NCBI RefSeq assembly: GCF_011764425.1
Contig: NZ_BLPF01000001.1
Coordinates: forward strand, 4,269,001-4,333,000
Reading direction: 5' to 3'
Origin: Phytohabitans houttuyneae
GTDB taxonomy: Bacteria; Actinomycetota; Actinomycetes; Mycobacteriales; Micromonosporaceae
Length of the DNA stretch: 64,000 bases
Under the pieces are notes generated by a model. The model was not told the DNA's origin and made no database searches. It saw nothing but the letters and a program-made list of their open reading frames with translations. The position numbers and the translations under genes are program-made. Positions 34,661 through 43,299 of this stretch are shown here, piece by piece. Position 1 is the first letter of the stretch. Every line of letters starts with the position of its first letter.

Positions 34661-37282
34661 TCAGAGGCGGTACACGATCGTGTTGCCGATCTCCTCACGC
34701 TGGATGCCGAGCGAGTCGACCGGCAGGTCGACGGCGGCCTGCCACGGTGTACCGGAGAGCGCGTCGCGCAGCAGCACCACGGTCCGGACGCCGAGCTCGC
34801 GCAGGTAGTCGACGCTCGCCTGGTCGGGGAACGTCTTCACAGCCTCACGCGTGCGCTCCTGCCGCACCGGCGTAAAGCCGCTGCCGCCGTTGACCACCGG
34901 CTGGAAGCGCGTGGTCGTCCAGAGCATGACGGCCTGCTCGTAGGTCAGGTTGAAGGGCAGCACCATCATCGGTCCGTCGTCGGTGCGCATCACCTCGGGC
35001 TGCCTGGGCACGACCGGGTGCGGCGTCGTGTTCAGCCCTTCGACAAGCACGAGCAGCAGGGGTACGAGCGTGACCAGGCGGAGCAGCAGGCCCGGCCGCA
35101 GCGTCACCCGCGTGGCGGCGATGTCGTTGACGCGGCGCACGAGCGCGCTGACGGTGCCGGCCGCGAGGATGCCCAGCAGCAGCGTCGTCCACAGCATGAG
35201 CCGGCCAGGTGTGCGCAGGCCGTCCCAACCCGGCAGGTGGTTGAAGAGCGGCAGGTAGGTGTACGTGCCGCCGAAGAAGTTGGGGCCCATCGCGAGAATC
35301 GCGGTGACCAGGACGCCGGCGAGCAGCAGCAGCCTGTGGCGCACCTTCCAGATCGAGAAGAACAGGCCGGCGATCGCGAGCGCGTACAGGACATATCCCG
35401 GCAGCACGGTCATCTCGGCCGGCCACCGGAGCCCGTCACGCACGTTTTCGTGCAGGTCACCCCAGATGAGCGACTCGGGCGGCGCGATGAAGAAGCCGCT
35501 CGGCGGCGGCGCGTACGCCTCCAGGTCCTGCACCCGGCGGGTCGCTTCCGGATATTTGTGCGCCACGTCGAAGTACGGCAGCGCGAGCAGCGCCCCGGTG
35601 CCCGCGAAGACAAGCCCACCGAGCAGGTCGGCGATGACGAGCCGCTCGCCCCAGGGCCGACGGATCCGCCACTGCCGCACCCGTCGCCCGACGCGGATCG
35701 CGATGGTGACGATCGCGATGACGCCCAGCACGTACCCGAAGACCAGGCCGATGCCGAAGCCGAGGCTGATCTGCCACGCCGCGACAAGCCAGCCGGCGAA
35801 CGCCCATCCCGCGTGCCGCCGCTCCGGACGGAAGCCGTGCGCCAGCGACCAGCCATGCCCGCGGGCAAGCATCGCCAGCGCGAGCGGGATGCCGCCGTTG
35901 GAGACGATGTGCAGGTGGCCGGCCTGGGCCAGCATCCAGGGAGCGTAGGTGTAAGCCGCGCCGGCCACGATCGCGCCGGTGCGGCCCGCGCCGAGCTGGC
36001 GGACCAGCGCGTACGCCCCGAAGGTCGCCAGCGCATGGGCCAGCACAAACATGATGTTGTACCGGAGGATCGCCGCAGCCGGGCCGTCACCGATCAGCCC
36101 CGCCGGCGCGTATCCGAGCAGGGTGTCGGAGAACGCGAAGCTCAGCGGTTCCGGAAAGAACGTGTTGGAGTCCCACAACCGGCCCGGGTCGCTGATCAGG
36201 ATGTGGCCGGACCACGCCATCTGCCACGCCTGCAGCGCCGGGTCGTGAAAGTCCTGCGGGAGCGTGTGCAGCGGGTAGCGCAGCGTGGGCCAGGTCATCA
36301 GCACCGCGAGCACGAGCGAACCGACGCTGGCGAGCGTCCACTCGTGAATCAGGAAGCGCCCGACCGCGCGCACCGCCCGCCGGCGCCGGGTGGGCACGCG
36401 CTCCGGCTCAGGCGCGAACGCGGCGAACGGATCACGCGGCGGCTCCACCTTGGTCGCGTCGACCTTGGTGTCGCTGTCCTTGCGCTCGTCGCCCTTGCCC
36501 TCCTTGCGTTCCTCGCCGTCCTTGCCCTCCTTGACCGCGTCGCCCTTGCCCGCAACGCCGGCCTTCGTGGGGGTGTCATCCTTGGCGTCGCCATCAGCAG
36601 CCTTGTCGGCGCTGGTCTCGTCGCCTTCGGCCTTCGCGTCGCCGTCAGTCTTCGCGCCGCTAGCCGACTTCGCGTCGCTGGCGGAGGCGCTCTCGTCGGG
36701 CTTGAGGCGCTGGTGTGGGGGCTCGGCTTCGGCGACCTCGCCAGTCTTCGCTGCCGCGCCGCCCGTGCCCTCGGCATCAGCTTCGGGCGAGCCACCGGTG
36801 ATCCGACCGCTGCTCCTGGGCGCCACACCGGCCTCGGCCAAGCCGTCCCCGCCAGACGCAGCCCCGCTGTCGCCCGTGGGCAAGCCGCCGGCCGTCGCCC
36901 CGCCGTCGCCCTTGGATGAGCCGCCGGCCGCAGCCCCGCTGCCACCCTTGGATGAGCCATTGGACACGGCTCCGCCGTCATCCTTGGGCAAGCCGCTGGA
37001 GGCGGCCCCGCCGTCGCCCCCAGCTTCACCGCCGACCTTGGGATTGCCGCCGCCCCCAGATGCAGCCCCGACCTTGGGCTCGCCCCCGTCCCCACTTCCA
37101 GCCCCGACCTTGGGATCAGCCCCGACCTTGGGATCAGCCCGGACCGCGGGATCAGCCCCGCCCCTGCGGTCGGCGTCAGCCGTGGGATCGGCCCCGACCG
37201 CCAAGGGGTCGACGGGGTCGGGTGGGCTCGACTCCGGAACCGTCGGATCGTCCTTGACGACCTGCGGCTGCTCCGCGCTCAT
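34661..37282 (-). CDS. large GT-C type membrane protein with low-complexity N-terminus
   Basis: 873 residues from ATG 37282 (GTG 37315, overlapping nfo, is also possible). Residues 1-290 are repetitive and probably disordered: DPKVGADPKVGA blocks, GSSKGDGG/GGAA blocks, then a Lys/Glu/Asp-rich stretch. From about 320 there are ten to twelve membrane helices, with QDFHDPALQAWQMAWSGH after the first, the usual loop of GT-C glycosyltransferases. The C-terminal 150 residues form a soluble domain (VLPFNLTYEQAVMLWTTTRF, VDYLRELGVRTVVLL). Substrate unknown. Confidence 0.78.
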   Translation of the reverse strand: MSAEQPQVVKDDPTVPESSPPDPVDPLAVGADPTADADRRGGADPAVRADPKVGADPKVGAGSGDGGEPKVGAASGGGGNPKVGGEAGGDGGAASSGLPKDDGGAVSNGSSKGGSGAAAGGSSKGDGGATAGGLPTGDSGAASGGDGLAEAGVAPRSSGRITGGSPEADAEGTGGAAAKTGEVAEAEPPHQRLKPDESASASDAKSASGAKTDGDAKAEGDETSADKAADGDAKDDTPTKAGVAGKGDAVKEGKDGEERKEGKGDERKDSDTKVDATKVEPPRDPFAAFAPEPERVPTRRRRAVRAVGRFLIHEWTLASVGSLVLAVLMTWPTLRYPLHTLPQDFHDPALQAWQMAWSGHILISDPGRLWDSNTFFPEPLSFAFSDTLLGYAPAGLIGDGPAAAILRYNIMFVLAHALATFGAYALVRQLGAGRTGAIVAGAAYTYAPWMLAQAGHLHIVSNGGIPLALAMLARGHGWSLAHGFRPERRHAGWAFAGWLVAAWQISLGFGIGLVFGYVLGVIAIVTIAIRVGRRVRQWRIRRPWGERLVIADLLGGLVFAGTGALLALPYFDVAHKYPEATRRVQDLEAYAPPPSGFFIAPPESLIWGDLHENVRDGLRWPAEMTVLPGYVLYALAIAGLFFSIWKVRHRLLLLAGVLVTAILAMGPNFFGGTYTYLPLFNHLPGWDGLRTPGRLMLWTTLLLGILAAGTVSALVRRVNDIAATRVTLRPGLLLRLVTLVPLLLVLVEGLNTTPHPVVPRQPEVMRTDDGPMMVLPFNLTYEQAVMLWTTTRFQPVVNGGSGFTPVRQERTREAVKTFPDQASVDYLRELGVRTVVLLRDALSGTPWQAAVDLPVDSLGIQREEIGNTIVYRL

Positions 37283-37295
37283 CGAAATGGGGTCC

Positions 37296-38072
37296 CTATC
37301 GGCCGACTCGGTCACGCAGGAAGGTGATGTCGGCGGCCTGGCCCTCCACGCCGCCCGGCGTTTCCACGACCACCGGGGCGCCCGCCGCGCGGACCACGGC
37401 CACCACCAACTCGGGGTCGATCCTGCCGCTCCCCAGGTTGTCGTGTCGATCCCGCCCCGAGTCGAAGTCGTCCTTTGAGTCGTTGGCGTGGATCAGGTCG
37501 ATGCGGCCGGTGATCGCCTTGATGCGGTCGACCGCGGTGAGTAGGTCTTCACCACCGGCGTGGGCGTGGCAGGTGTCCAGGCAGAAGCCCGGCTCGAACT
37601 CGCCGATCGCGTCCCACAGCCGGGCCAGCGCGTCGAACCGCCGGGCGCAGGCGTTGTCGCCGCCAGCGGTGTTTTCGATCAGGACCGGGGTGGCGAAGCC
37701 GCCGGCCTTCGCCGCGTACTCAAAGGCCTTGCGCCAGTTGTCGAAGCCGGTGGCGATGTCCTCCACCTTTTCGACGTGTCCACCGTGGACGATGATGCCC
37801 TTGGCCCCGACGGCGGCCGCGCCCGCGGCGTGGCTCATCAGCAGCTTGCGGCTGGGGATCCGGATGCGGTTGTTGAGCGTCGCCACATTGATCCGGTACG
37901 GCGCGTGGATGTAGACGTCGAGGCCCGATGCGCGCAGCGCCTCGGCGTCGTCACGCGGCACCGGGTCCTTCCACGCCTGCGGGTCGGTCAGGAAGAACTG
38001 CACCGTGTCGGCGTCGCGGGCGGTCGCGGCGCCCAGCGGGTCGGTCGAGTCGACGTGGGCTCCGATACGCAT
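37296..38072 (-). CDS. nfo: deoxyribonuclease IV (AP endonuclease family 2)
   Basis: 258 residues. Cuts DNA 5' of abasic sites using zinc ions in a TIM barrel. Segments with metal ligands are [60 protein letters not shown] and [24 protein letters not shown]. The last is the family signature. Slightly shorter than E. coli Nfo (285). It starts divergently from the secreted protein gene. Confidence 0.92.
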   Translation of the reverse strand: MRIGAHVDSTDPLGAATARDADTVQFFLTDPQAWKDPVPRDDAEALRASGLDVYIHAPYRINVATLNNRIRIPSRKLLMSHAAGAAAVGAKGIIVHGGHVEKVEDIATGFDNWRKAFEYAAKAGGFATPVLIENTAGGDNACARRFDALARLWDAIGEFEPGFCLDTCHAHAGGEDLLTAVDRIKAITGRIDLIHANDSKDDFDSGRDRHDNLGSGRIDPELVVAVVRAAGAPVVVETPGGVEGQAADITFLRDRVGR

Positions 38073-38235
38073 GGGGCGAGCCTACTGAAGAGGGCTGACG
38101 GTCCGTCATCGAGCGGCGGTTCGTGACAAATCACCCGTCACCGGCGACTCGCCCGATTCGTTACTTCGAGTAGATCCGAGCCCGGGAGGTCCATAAGTGC
38201 GGCCTCCCGGGCGCGCCTCCGACCTGGGGAGATGA

Positions 38236-39033
38236 ATGCCGCCGCTGGCCCGACACCGCGCCGCGGCCACCGTGGTGGCCGCGCTCTTCGCCGCCACGCC
38301 GCTGCTGGTCGCCGCCGCTGCGCAGGCCGCACCGACGCCGGACCCGATGCCGGCGGAGAGTGGCAAGGAGGTCGTGTTCAGCGGCGACCGAGGGCTGCTC
38401 GGCGTCTCGTGCGCGGCCAACCCCAGTACGAGCTCGGTCACGATTCCGGCGGAGACCACGCTACGGGTGGTCAACAAGACGGGGTACCGCGCGAAGCTGC
38501 TCCTGGACGGCGCCTCGCAGGGTGAGCTCGCCGACGGCGCCGCCGCCCCGGTGGTGTTCCACCGCGGCCCGGTGACACTCGGGCTCAAGCCGAGCTGCAT
38601 GCTGTCCGACGAGTCGGCGGTGCGCGTGGAGGTGGTTCCGGCGCGAAACGCCACGGCGCCCGGCACCAAGCCCCGGACCGGTTCGGCGCCGCGACCGGCC
38701 GGCGGCGCCCGCGGCCAGCAGGAGGAGCAGCCGGAGGCCGAGCCCTCGGCCCAGCCGACTCCCACCGCCGCCGCCGCGACCGAGACACCCGAACCGGCGA
38801 CCGTGGGCGAAGACGGTGGCGACTCGGGCGAGGCCGTGGCTACCGTTGAGGACACATCGGGTACCGGCGACGAGGGTGTTGCCGCCGAGGCGCTTTCCTC
38901 GGTCCAGCCGGTACGTAAGAGTGGACCAATCGGACTTCTAGCGCTCATCGCCACTGTCTGTGTGGTGGGTGTCTCGGCCGGCGCAATTCGGGCAATTATC
39001 GCCCAACGTGCAACCCGGACGAGTGTGGCGTAA
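38236..39033 (+). CDS. secreted, C-terminally anchored hypothetical protein
   Basis: 265 residues: signal peptide (about 1-32, AATVVAALFAATPLLVAAAAQAAP), a small beta domain (about 40-135) starting VVFSGDRGLLGVSCAANPSTSSVTIPAETTLRVVNKTG and holding two Cys (SCAAN and PSCML), reminiscent of cupredoxin-like folds but without the copper His/Cys/Met set, then a long Pro/Ala/Glu/Thr linker (about 140-230) and one membrane helix near the C-terminus (GLLALIATVCVVGVSAGAIRAII). GGGGAG precedes the ATG. No LPxTG motif. Probably stretches the small domain through the cell wall. Function unknown. Confidence 0.75.
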   Translation: MPPLARHRAAATVVAALFAATPLLVAAAAQAAPTPDPMPAESGKEVVFSGDRGLLGVSCAANPSTSSVTIPAETTLRVVNKTGYRAKLLLDGASQGELADGAAAPVVFHRGPVTLGLKPSCMLSDESAVRVEVVPARNATAPGTKPRTGSAPRPAGGARGQQEEQPEAEPSAQPTPTAAAATETPEPATVGEDGGDSGEAVATVEDTSGTGDEGVAAEALSSVQPVRKSGPIGLLALIATVCVVGVSAGAIRAIIAQRATRTSVA

Positions 39034-39283
39034 TATATAAATCAACACAGGCTCCGCGGGGCGCCTTCTATCCAACCTCGTCGGTGTGGTCGTTCCTCCC
39101 CAGGTCCCACCCAAAGAAGCGGATAGGGCGCCCCGCGGCTCTTCATGCCGGGGCAGCCCGGTATCCTGGTTCGGTTCGCCTCGGCGCCGTGGGCCTATCC
39201 CACGGCGTCACTTGTGCGAACAGACGCACGACCTCCTGCCACGGATGGACCGTGGCCACTAGCCCATAGGAGGTGAGCACGTC
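39034..39283 (+). promoter_or_regulatory. structured leader of the rpsF operon
   Basis: 250 bases with an AT-rich start (TAATATATAAATCAA at 39032-39046), suggesting a promoter. It holds three inverted repeats: CCGCGGGGCGCC (39055-39066) with GGCGCCCCGCGG (39127-39138); a 9-bp hairpin CGCCGTGGG-CCTAT-CCCACGGCG (39185-39207); and GCCACGG-ATGGA-CCGTGGC (39238-39256). The ribosome binding site AGGAGGTGAG (39268-39277) follows the last hairpin. Many bacteria have an S6:S18-binding leader before rpsF; this may be one, inferred from position. Confidence 0.55.
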
Positions 39284-39574
39284 TTGCGTCATTACGAGAT
39301 CATGGTGATCCTCGATCCAAGCCTCGAGGAGCGCACCGTCGCCCCGTCGCTCGACACGTATCTCAACGTGATTCGGACCGCGGGTGGCTCGGTGGAGAAG
39401 CTCGACGTCTGGGGTCGCAGGCGTCTGCAGTTCGAGATCAAGAAGAAGGCCGAAGGCATCTACGCGGTCATCGATCTGCAGGCATCCCCTGAGGCGGTTG
39501 CGGAGTTGGACCGTCAGCTGCGGCTGAACGAGTCCGTTCTGCGTACCAAGGTCATCCGGCCGGACGTCCGCTGA
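39284..39574 (+). CDS. rpsF: 30S ribosomal protein S6
   Basis: 96 residues. TTG start, six bases after AGGAGGTGAG. Family marks: [44 protein letters not shown] and [16 protein letters not shown]. It partners S18 on the ribosome, encoded two genes on. First gene of the rpsF-ssb-rpsR-rplI operon. Confidence 0.96.
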   Translation: MRHYEIMVILDPSLEERTVAPSLDTYLNVIRTAGGSVEKLDVWGRRRLQFEIKKKAEGIYAVIDLQASPEAVAELDRQLRLNESVLRTKVIRPDVR

Positions 39575-39664
39575 CGCGGCGCCGGCTCGCCCGGATCAGC
39601 CTCATCGGGTTGTCGTAGGGCTCTGGGAGCCTGTGGCAAGCGATGAGTGCGCGAGGAGTTGGTC

Positions 39665-40186
39665 ATGGCAGGAGACACCACCATCACGGTCATCGGCAAC
39701 CTGACCGATGACCCCGAGTTGCGCTTCACCCCGTCGGGTGCGGCGGTCGCCAAGTTCCGGGTCGCTTCGACGCCGCGGATCATGGACCGCCAGTCCGGCG
39801 AGTGGAAGGACGGCGAGCCGCTGTTCCTTTCCTGCACCGTGTGGCGGCAGGCGGCGGAAAACGTCGCGGAGTCGCTCCAGCGCGGCGCCCGCGTGATCGT
39901 CTCGGGCCGGCTCAAGCAGCGGTCGTACGAGACCCGTGAGGGTGAGAAGCGCACGGTCATTGAGCTGGAGGTCGACGAGATCGGCCCCTCGCTGCGGTAC
40001 GCCACGGCGAAGGTGCAGAAGATGTCGCGCTCCGGCGGTGGCGGCGGTGGCTTCGGCTCCGGTGGTGGCGGCGGCCAGGGCGGCGGCGGAGGAAACTTCG
40101 ACGACCCCTGGGCGACGGCGGCTCCGGCCTCTTCCGGCTCCGGTTCGGGCGGTGGCAGCAACTTCGACGACGAGCCCCCGTTCTAA
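39665..40186 (+). CDS. ssb: single-stranded DNA-binding protein
   Basis: 173 residues from ATG 39665. OB fold at about 1-115 ([58 protein letters not shown]), a Gly-rich flexible linker (about 120-160) and the acidic tip DDEPPF that recruits repair and replication proteins. It precedes rpsR and rplI, with dnaB nearby. Confidence 0.96.
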   Translation: MAGDTTITVIGNLTDDPELRFTPSGAAVAKFRVASTPRIMDRQSGEWKDGEPLFLSCTVWRQAAENVAESLQRGARVIVSGRLKQRSYETREGEKRTVIELEVDEIGPSLRYATAKVQKMSRSGGGGGGFGSGGGGGQGGGGGNFDDPWATAAPASSGSGSGGGSNFDDEPPF

Positions 40187-40234
40187 GGCGGCAGCCCCGG
40201 CGCGGGCTGCGCAGGATCATCAGGAGCAAGAGCA

Positions 40235-40474
40235 ATGGCTAAGGCTGCGGCACTTCGCAAGCCGAAGAAGAAGGTGAACCCTCTCGACAAGGAGGGCATC
40301 ACCTACATCGACTACAAGGACACCGCGCTGCTGCGCAAGTTCATCTCCGACCGCGGCAAGATCCGTGCTCGGCGGGTGACCGGCGTTACGTCGCAGCAGC
40401 AGCGGCAGATCGCACGCGCGGTCAAGAACGCCCGCGAGATGGCGCTTCTGCCGTACACGGCGACGGCGCGCTGA
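40235..40474 (+). CDS. rpsR: 30S ribosomal protein S18
   Basis: 79 residues: basic N-terminus, INYIDYKD-like [30 protein letters not shown], and [22 protein letters not shown]. No CxxC zinc motif (the zinc-free C- form). Third gene of the operon. Confidence 0.96.
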   Translation: MAKAAALRKPKKKVNPLDKEGITYIDYKDTALLRKFISDRGKIRARRVTGVTSQQQRQIARAVKNAREMALLPYTATAR

Positions 40475-40488
40475 GGGGAGGCACCACG

Positions 40489-40941
40489 ATGAAGATCATT
40501 CTGACTCAGGAGGTGTCCGGCCTCGGCGCTCCTGGTGACGTGGTGGAGGTCAAGGACGGCTACGGCCGTAACTACCTGCTCCCGCAGGGCTTCGCCATCA
40601 CCTGGTCGAAGGGCGCGGAAAAGCAGGTCAGCGTGATCCGTCGGGCCCGTGAGGCCCGGGAGATCCGCGACCTCGGCCACGCCAACGAGATCAAGGCCCA
40701 GCTCGAGGGCCTCTCGAAGGTCACGCTGTCGGCTCGCGCCGGCGACGGTGGCCGTCTCTTCGGTTCGGTCACCCCGGCCGAGGTCGTCGAGGCCGTCCGC
40801 GCCGCGGGTGGTCCGGCCCTCGACCGTCGCCGGCTGGAGCTCTCCGGGCACATCAAGTCGCTCGGCGCCCACCCGGTCCGGGTCAAGCTGCACCCGGAGG
40901 TAACGGCCCGCTTCGACCTGACGGTGGTCAAGGCCAAGTAA
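40489..40941 (+). CDS. rplI: 50S ribosomal protein L9
   Basis: 150 residues with the N-terminal signature [36 protein letters not shown], a connecting helix (about 40-75), and a C-terminal domain with [21 protein letters not shown]. Last gene of the operon, followed by an intrinsic terminator. Confidence 0.96.
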   Translation: MKIILTQEVSGLGAPGDVVEVKDGYGRNYLLPQGFAITWSKGAEKQVSVIRRAREAREIRDLGHANEIKAQLEGLSKVTLSARAGDGGRLFGSVTPAEVVEAVRAAGGPALDRRRLELSGHIKSLGAHPVRVKLHPEVTARFDLTVVKAK

Positions 40942-40958
40942 GGCACGCACAGCGAAAT

Positions 40959-40983
40959 GGGGGCGCTCCGGCGCCCCCGTTTT
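40959..40983 (+). terminator. intrinsic terminator after rplI
   Basis: Stem GGGGGCGC / GCGCCCCC (40959-40978) with loop TCCG, followed by GTTTT. It also faces the convergent minus-strand gene. Confidence 0.85.
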
Positions 40984-41033
40984 CGTATCCGCAAGAGACC
41001 GGCGCGGTCAGCGCACCGCCACCGTCGGATGCT

Positions 41034-42938
41034 TCAGCCGCCCAGCGGCTGGCCGCTGAGTGCGGAGAGCAGCACAGTGGACAGTCCACCGCCCACCACG
41101 GCCGCGGCGAGGCCGACGCTGATCGAGCGCCAGGTATTGCTCACCCAGCGCAGAAGCACGGCCACCACGAGGCTGACCGCGAGCGCCGCGCCGAAGCGGG
41201 TGAGCCCGCCGGCCAGCGAGCCGAGCACCTGGGACTCCTCGCCCTGGACGACCGTGTAGACGGCGAAGAGCAGCAACGGCACCGCGTACCAGGCGAGGGT
41301 CGCCACCACCGCGGCGAAGACGCCGCCAGGTGCCCGGTTGAACTGGTCTTCCAGCTCGTCCGGCGTCGCCACCCGGCGGATGGCGGAGCCCAGCCCGCGC
41401 TCGCGGCCCGCGTCGGCCGCGGGTGGGCGCCAGTCGGCGGCGGGAGCGGCGCCACGGCCGGACACCTGAGCCCTCCCGCGCTCGATGGCCGGGACGGTCG
41501 TGGGTGCACGCCAGTCGGTGGGAGCGGCCGCCCGCGCCGACGCCGCGGCCGGACCGCGCTCGCTGCCGGGCGCCGCCGTGGGCGCCCGCCACTCGGTGGG
41601 TGCCTCGATGGCGCGGGCCTGGTAGGCGGTGGGCGTGTCGTCCCGGTACACCGTGGAGGAGCCGGCGTCGCCGCGGCGCTGGGCCGGCGGCATGCCCGCT
41701 CCCCGCAGGTCGTCATCCCGGTAGGTCGTCGGGGTGGCCCGGGCGGCGGGACGGTCGTCGTAGTCGAACTCGGGCTCGTCGGGGAAAGCCACCGCGGGCG
41801 AGCGCGGTGCCGACGACGGGATGCCCACCCAGCGGGGATCGTCTTCGGAGAGCCGGGCGTCGCGCGCGCCCGACCACCGCGCCGCGGGCTCGTCGCTCCG
41901 GCTGACCTCCGCCCGCCCGGACCAGCGGGACGAGTCTGCCACCCCGGAGACGGGAGCGCTGCTCGACCAGCGGGACGTGTCTGCCACCCCGGAGACGGGA
42001 GCGCTGCTCGACCAGCGGGACGTGTCCGCCACCCCGGAAACCGGAGCGCTGCTCGACCAGCTCCCGGAAGGCTCGTCGGCGCGGTCGCTTTCGGGACGAG
42101 TGCTCGGCCACCGCGCCTCGGTCTGGTCCTGCCACGACCGGCGCCGGCGACCGGTCGCCGACGACGGGTCCATCCCGACTGCCCAGTCGGGCCGGCGCGG
42201 GCGGGACGCCTGGCCGCCGCCGGCAGGCTCGCCGCGCTGAGGGGTCCACTCGCTCGTGTCCGTGAAGCTGTCGCGCTGCGGCGGGACCGCGGGTCGGCGG
42301 TCGTCCTGGCCACTGGGCAGTGCGGGCAGCTCGCGCCAGTCGGGCGCGGCCCGGCGCCGCCGTCCGCCGCCGCCCGGCTCATCGCGGCGGGCACTGTCCG
42401 AACGGGACGGTGTCAGCGGCTCACCGGTGTCGCGGTGCCACTCGCCCGTGAAGTCGCCACGATTCCACTCGCCCGTGTATGCCTCGCGGGTCCACTCGCT
42501 CTGGCTCGCGGCGCCGACCCAACCACTGGTGGGTGCCGCCGGCGGGGTCCAGCCGCTCGTCGGGGCTATCTCAGGCGTCCAGCCACCCGCGTGGCGGCCG
42601 CCGCGGTCGTCAGGCTCCTCGTACCGGCTGAAGGTGCCGGTGGCGTCTTCCTCGCCTTGCTGCCAGCGGGTGCGGGCACTGCGACGCCCGAACGGGCGGT
42701 CGTCGGCAACCGCGTCGTCCTGCTGGCGTCGGCGGCCGCGGTAGATGCTGCCGGACGAGTACGCACTTGATGACGAAGAGTAGGAGGTGTAGTCACCCTC
42801 GCCGCCTCGGCGCGCACCGCTCGGCCGCTCGAGGCCCGAGATCTCGCCGGTGTAATCCCAGCTCTGAGGGTGCGCGTCATCAGCGGACCGGCGCTCGCGC
42901 GGGCCGCGAGAGTCGTACCCCCAGTCCCGGTAGTCCAC
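41034..42938 (-). CDS. repeat-rich protein with C-terminal membrane helices
   Basis: 634 residues from GTG 42938, with AGGAAAGG upstream; the frame is open to 42983. Residues 1-500 are low complexity, rich in Arg, Ser, Trp, Asp and Pro, with many short Trp-centred repeats (SGWTPPAAPTSGW, TGEWNRGDFTGEW, DWRAPT) and three tandem copies of a 15-residue unit WSSSAPVSGVADTSR. The last 130 residues hold four membrane helices (VFAAVVATLAWYAVPLLLFAVYTVV, ALAVSLVVAVLLRWV, AAVVGGGLSTVLLSAL). A gene of this place between rplI and dnaB is kept in related actinobacteria. No function recognised. Confidence 0.75.
   Translation of the reverse strand: MDYRDWGYDSRGPRERRSADDAHPQSWDYTGEISGLERPSGARRGGEGDYTSYSSSSSAYSSGSIYRGRRRQQDDAVADDRPFGRRSARTRWQQGEEDATGTFSRYEEPDDRGGRHAGGWTPEIAPTSGWTPPAAPTSGWVGAASQSEWTREAYTGEWNRGDFTGEWHRDTGEPLTPSRSDSARRDEPGGGGRRRRAAPDWRELPALPSGQDDRRPAVPPQRDSFTDTSEWTPQRGEPAGGGQASRPRRPDWAVGMDPSSATGRRRRSWQDQTEARWPSTRPESDRADEPSGSWSSSAPVSGVADTSRWSSSAPVSGVADTSRWSSSAPVSGVADSSRWSGRAEVSRSDEPAARWSGARDARLSEDDPRWVGIPSSAPRSPAVAFPDEPEFDYDDRPAARATPTTYRDDDLRGAGMPPAQRRGDAGSSTVYRDDTPTAYQARAIEAPTEWRAPTAAPGSERGPAAASARAAAPTDWRAPTTVPAIERGRAQVSGRGAAPAADWRPPAADAGRERGLGSAIRRVATPDELEDQFNRAPGGVFAAVVATLAWYAVPLLLFAVYTVVQGEESQVLGSLAGGLTRFGAALAVSLVVAVLLRWVSNTWRSISVGLAAAVVGGGLSTVLLSALSGQPLGG
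41920..42060 (-). repeat. three 45-bp tandem repeats in the 41034-42938 gene
   Basis: Three near-identical 45-base units, each coding WSSSAPVSGVADTSR. The copies differ by a few bases (for example GACGAGTCT against GACGTGTCT, GAGACGGGA against GAAACCGGA), so they are a recent expansion that could vary between strains. Confidence 0.9.
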
Positions 42939-43299
42939 GTGACCTTTCCTGCTGTCCTCACGACGCGAAAGTCCTTGAGGCACATCTGTCGATGGTCATG
43001 ATATGCCGGAAACAGGCTTCCGGCAGGCCCGGAATCTTTCCTCCACACCTTGGGGACCAAGTCCGCCCACGTCACACCCTACCGGGCGGGTAATCCCCAA
43101 TGGTTATACACAGCCTGTGCACAGGCTGCACACACCCCCTCGGGTGACTGTCCACAGGTTGTCCCAAGACTCGTCCACCGACGCATTTGAGGTCTTGACC
43201 AGCGTTTTCGTATCGTGTCGGCTCGACCTCCATGCGAACTTGTCGTACCCGTACGGTTCGCTGTGCAGAAGTCGATCACGTGTGGGGGAGGGGGACGGG
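42939..43299. promoter_or_regulatory. dnaB upstream region with DnaA-box-like sites and a palindrome
   Basis: 361 bases between the divergent repeat-rich gene and dnaB. It holds TTATACACA (43104-43112), a known DnaA-box variant, joined to a perfect 18-bp palindrome CAGCCTGTG/CACAGGCTG (43111-43128), and CTGTCCACA (43148-43156). A loose TTGAGG / TATCGT pair (43187-43192 and 43211-43216, 18-base spacing) could be a promoter. A purine-rich ribosome binding region lies just before GTG 43300. Confidence 0.5.
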
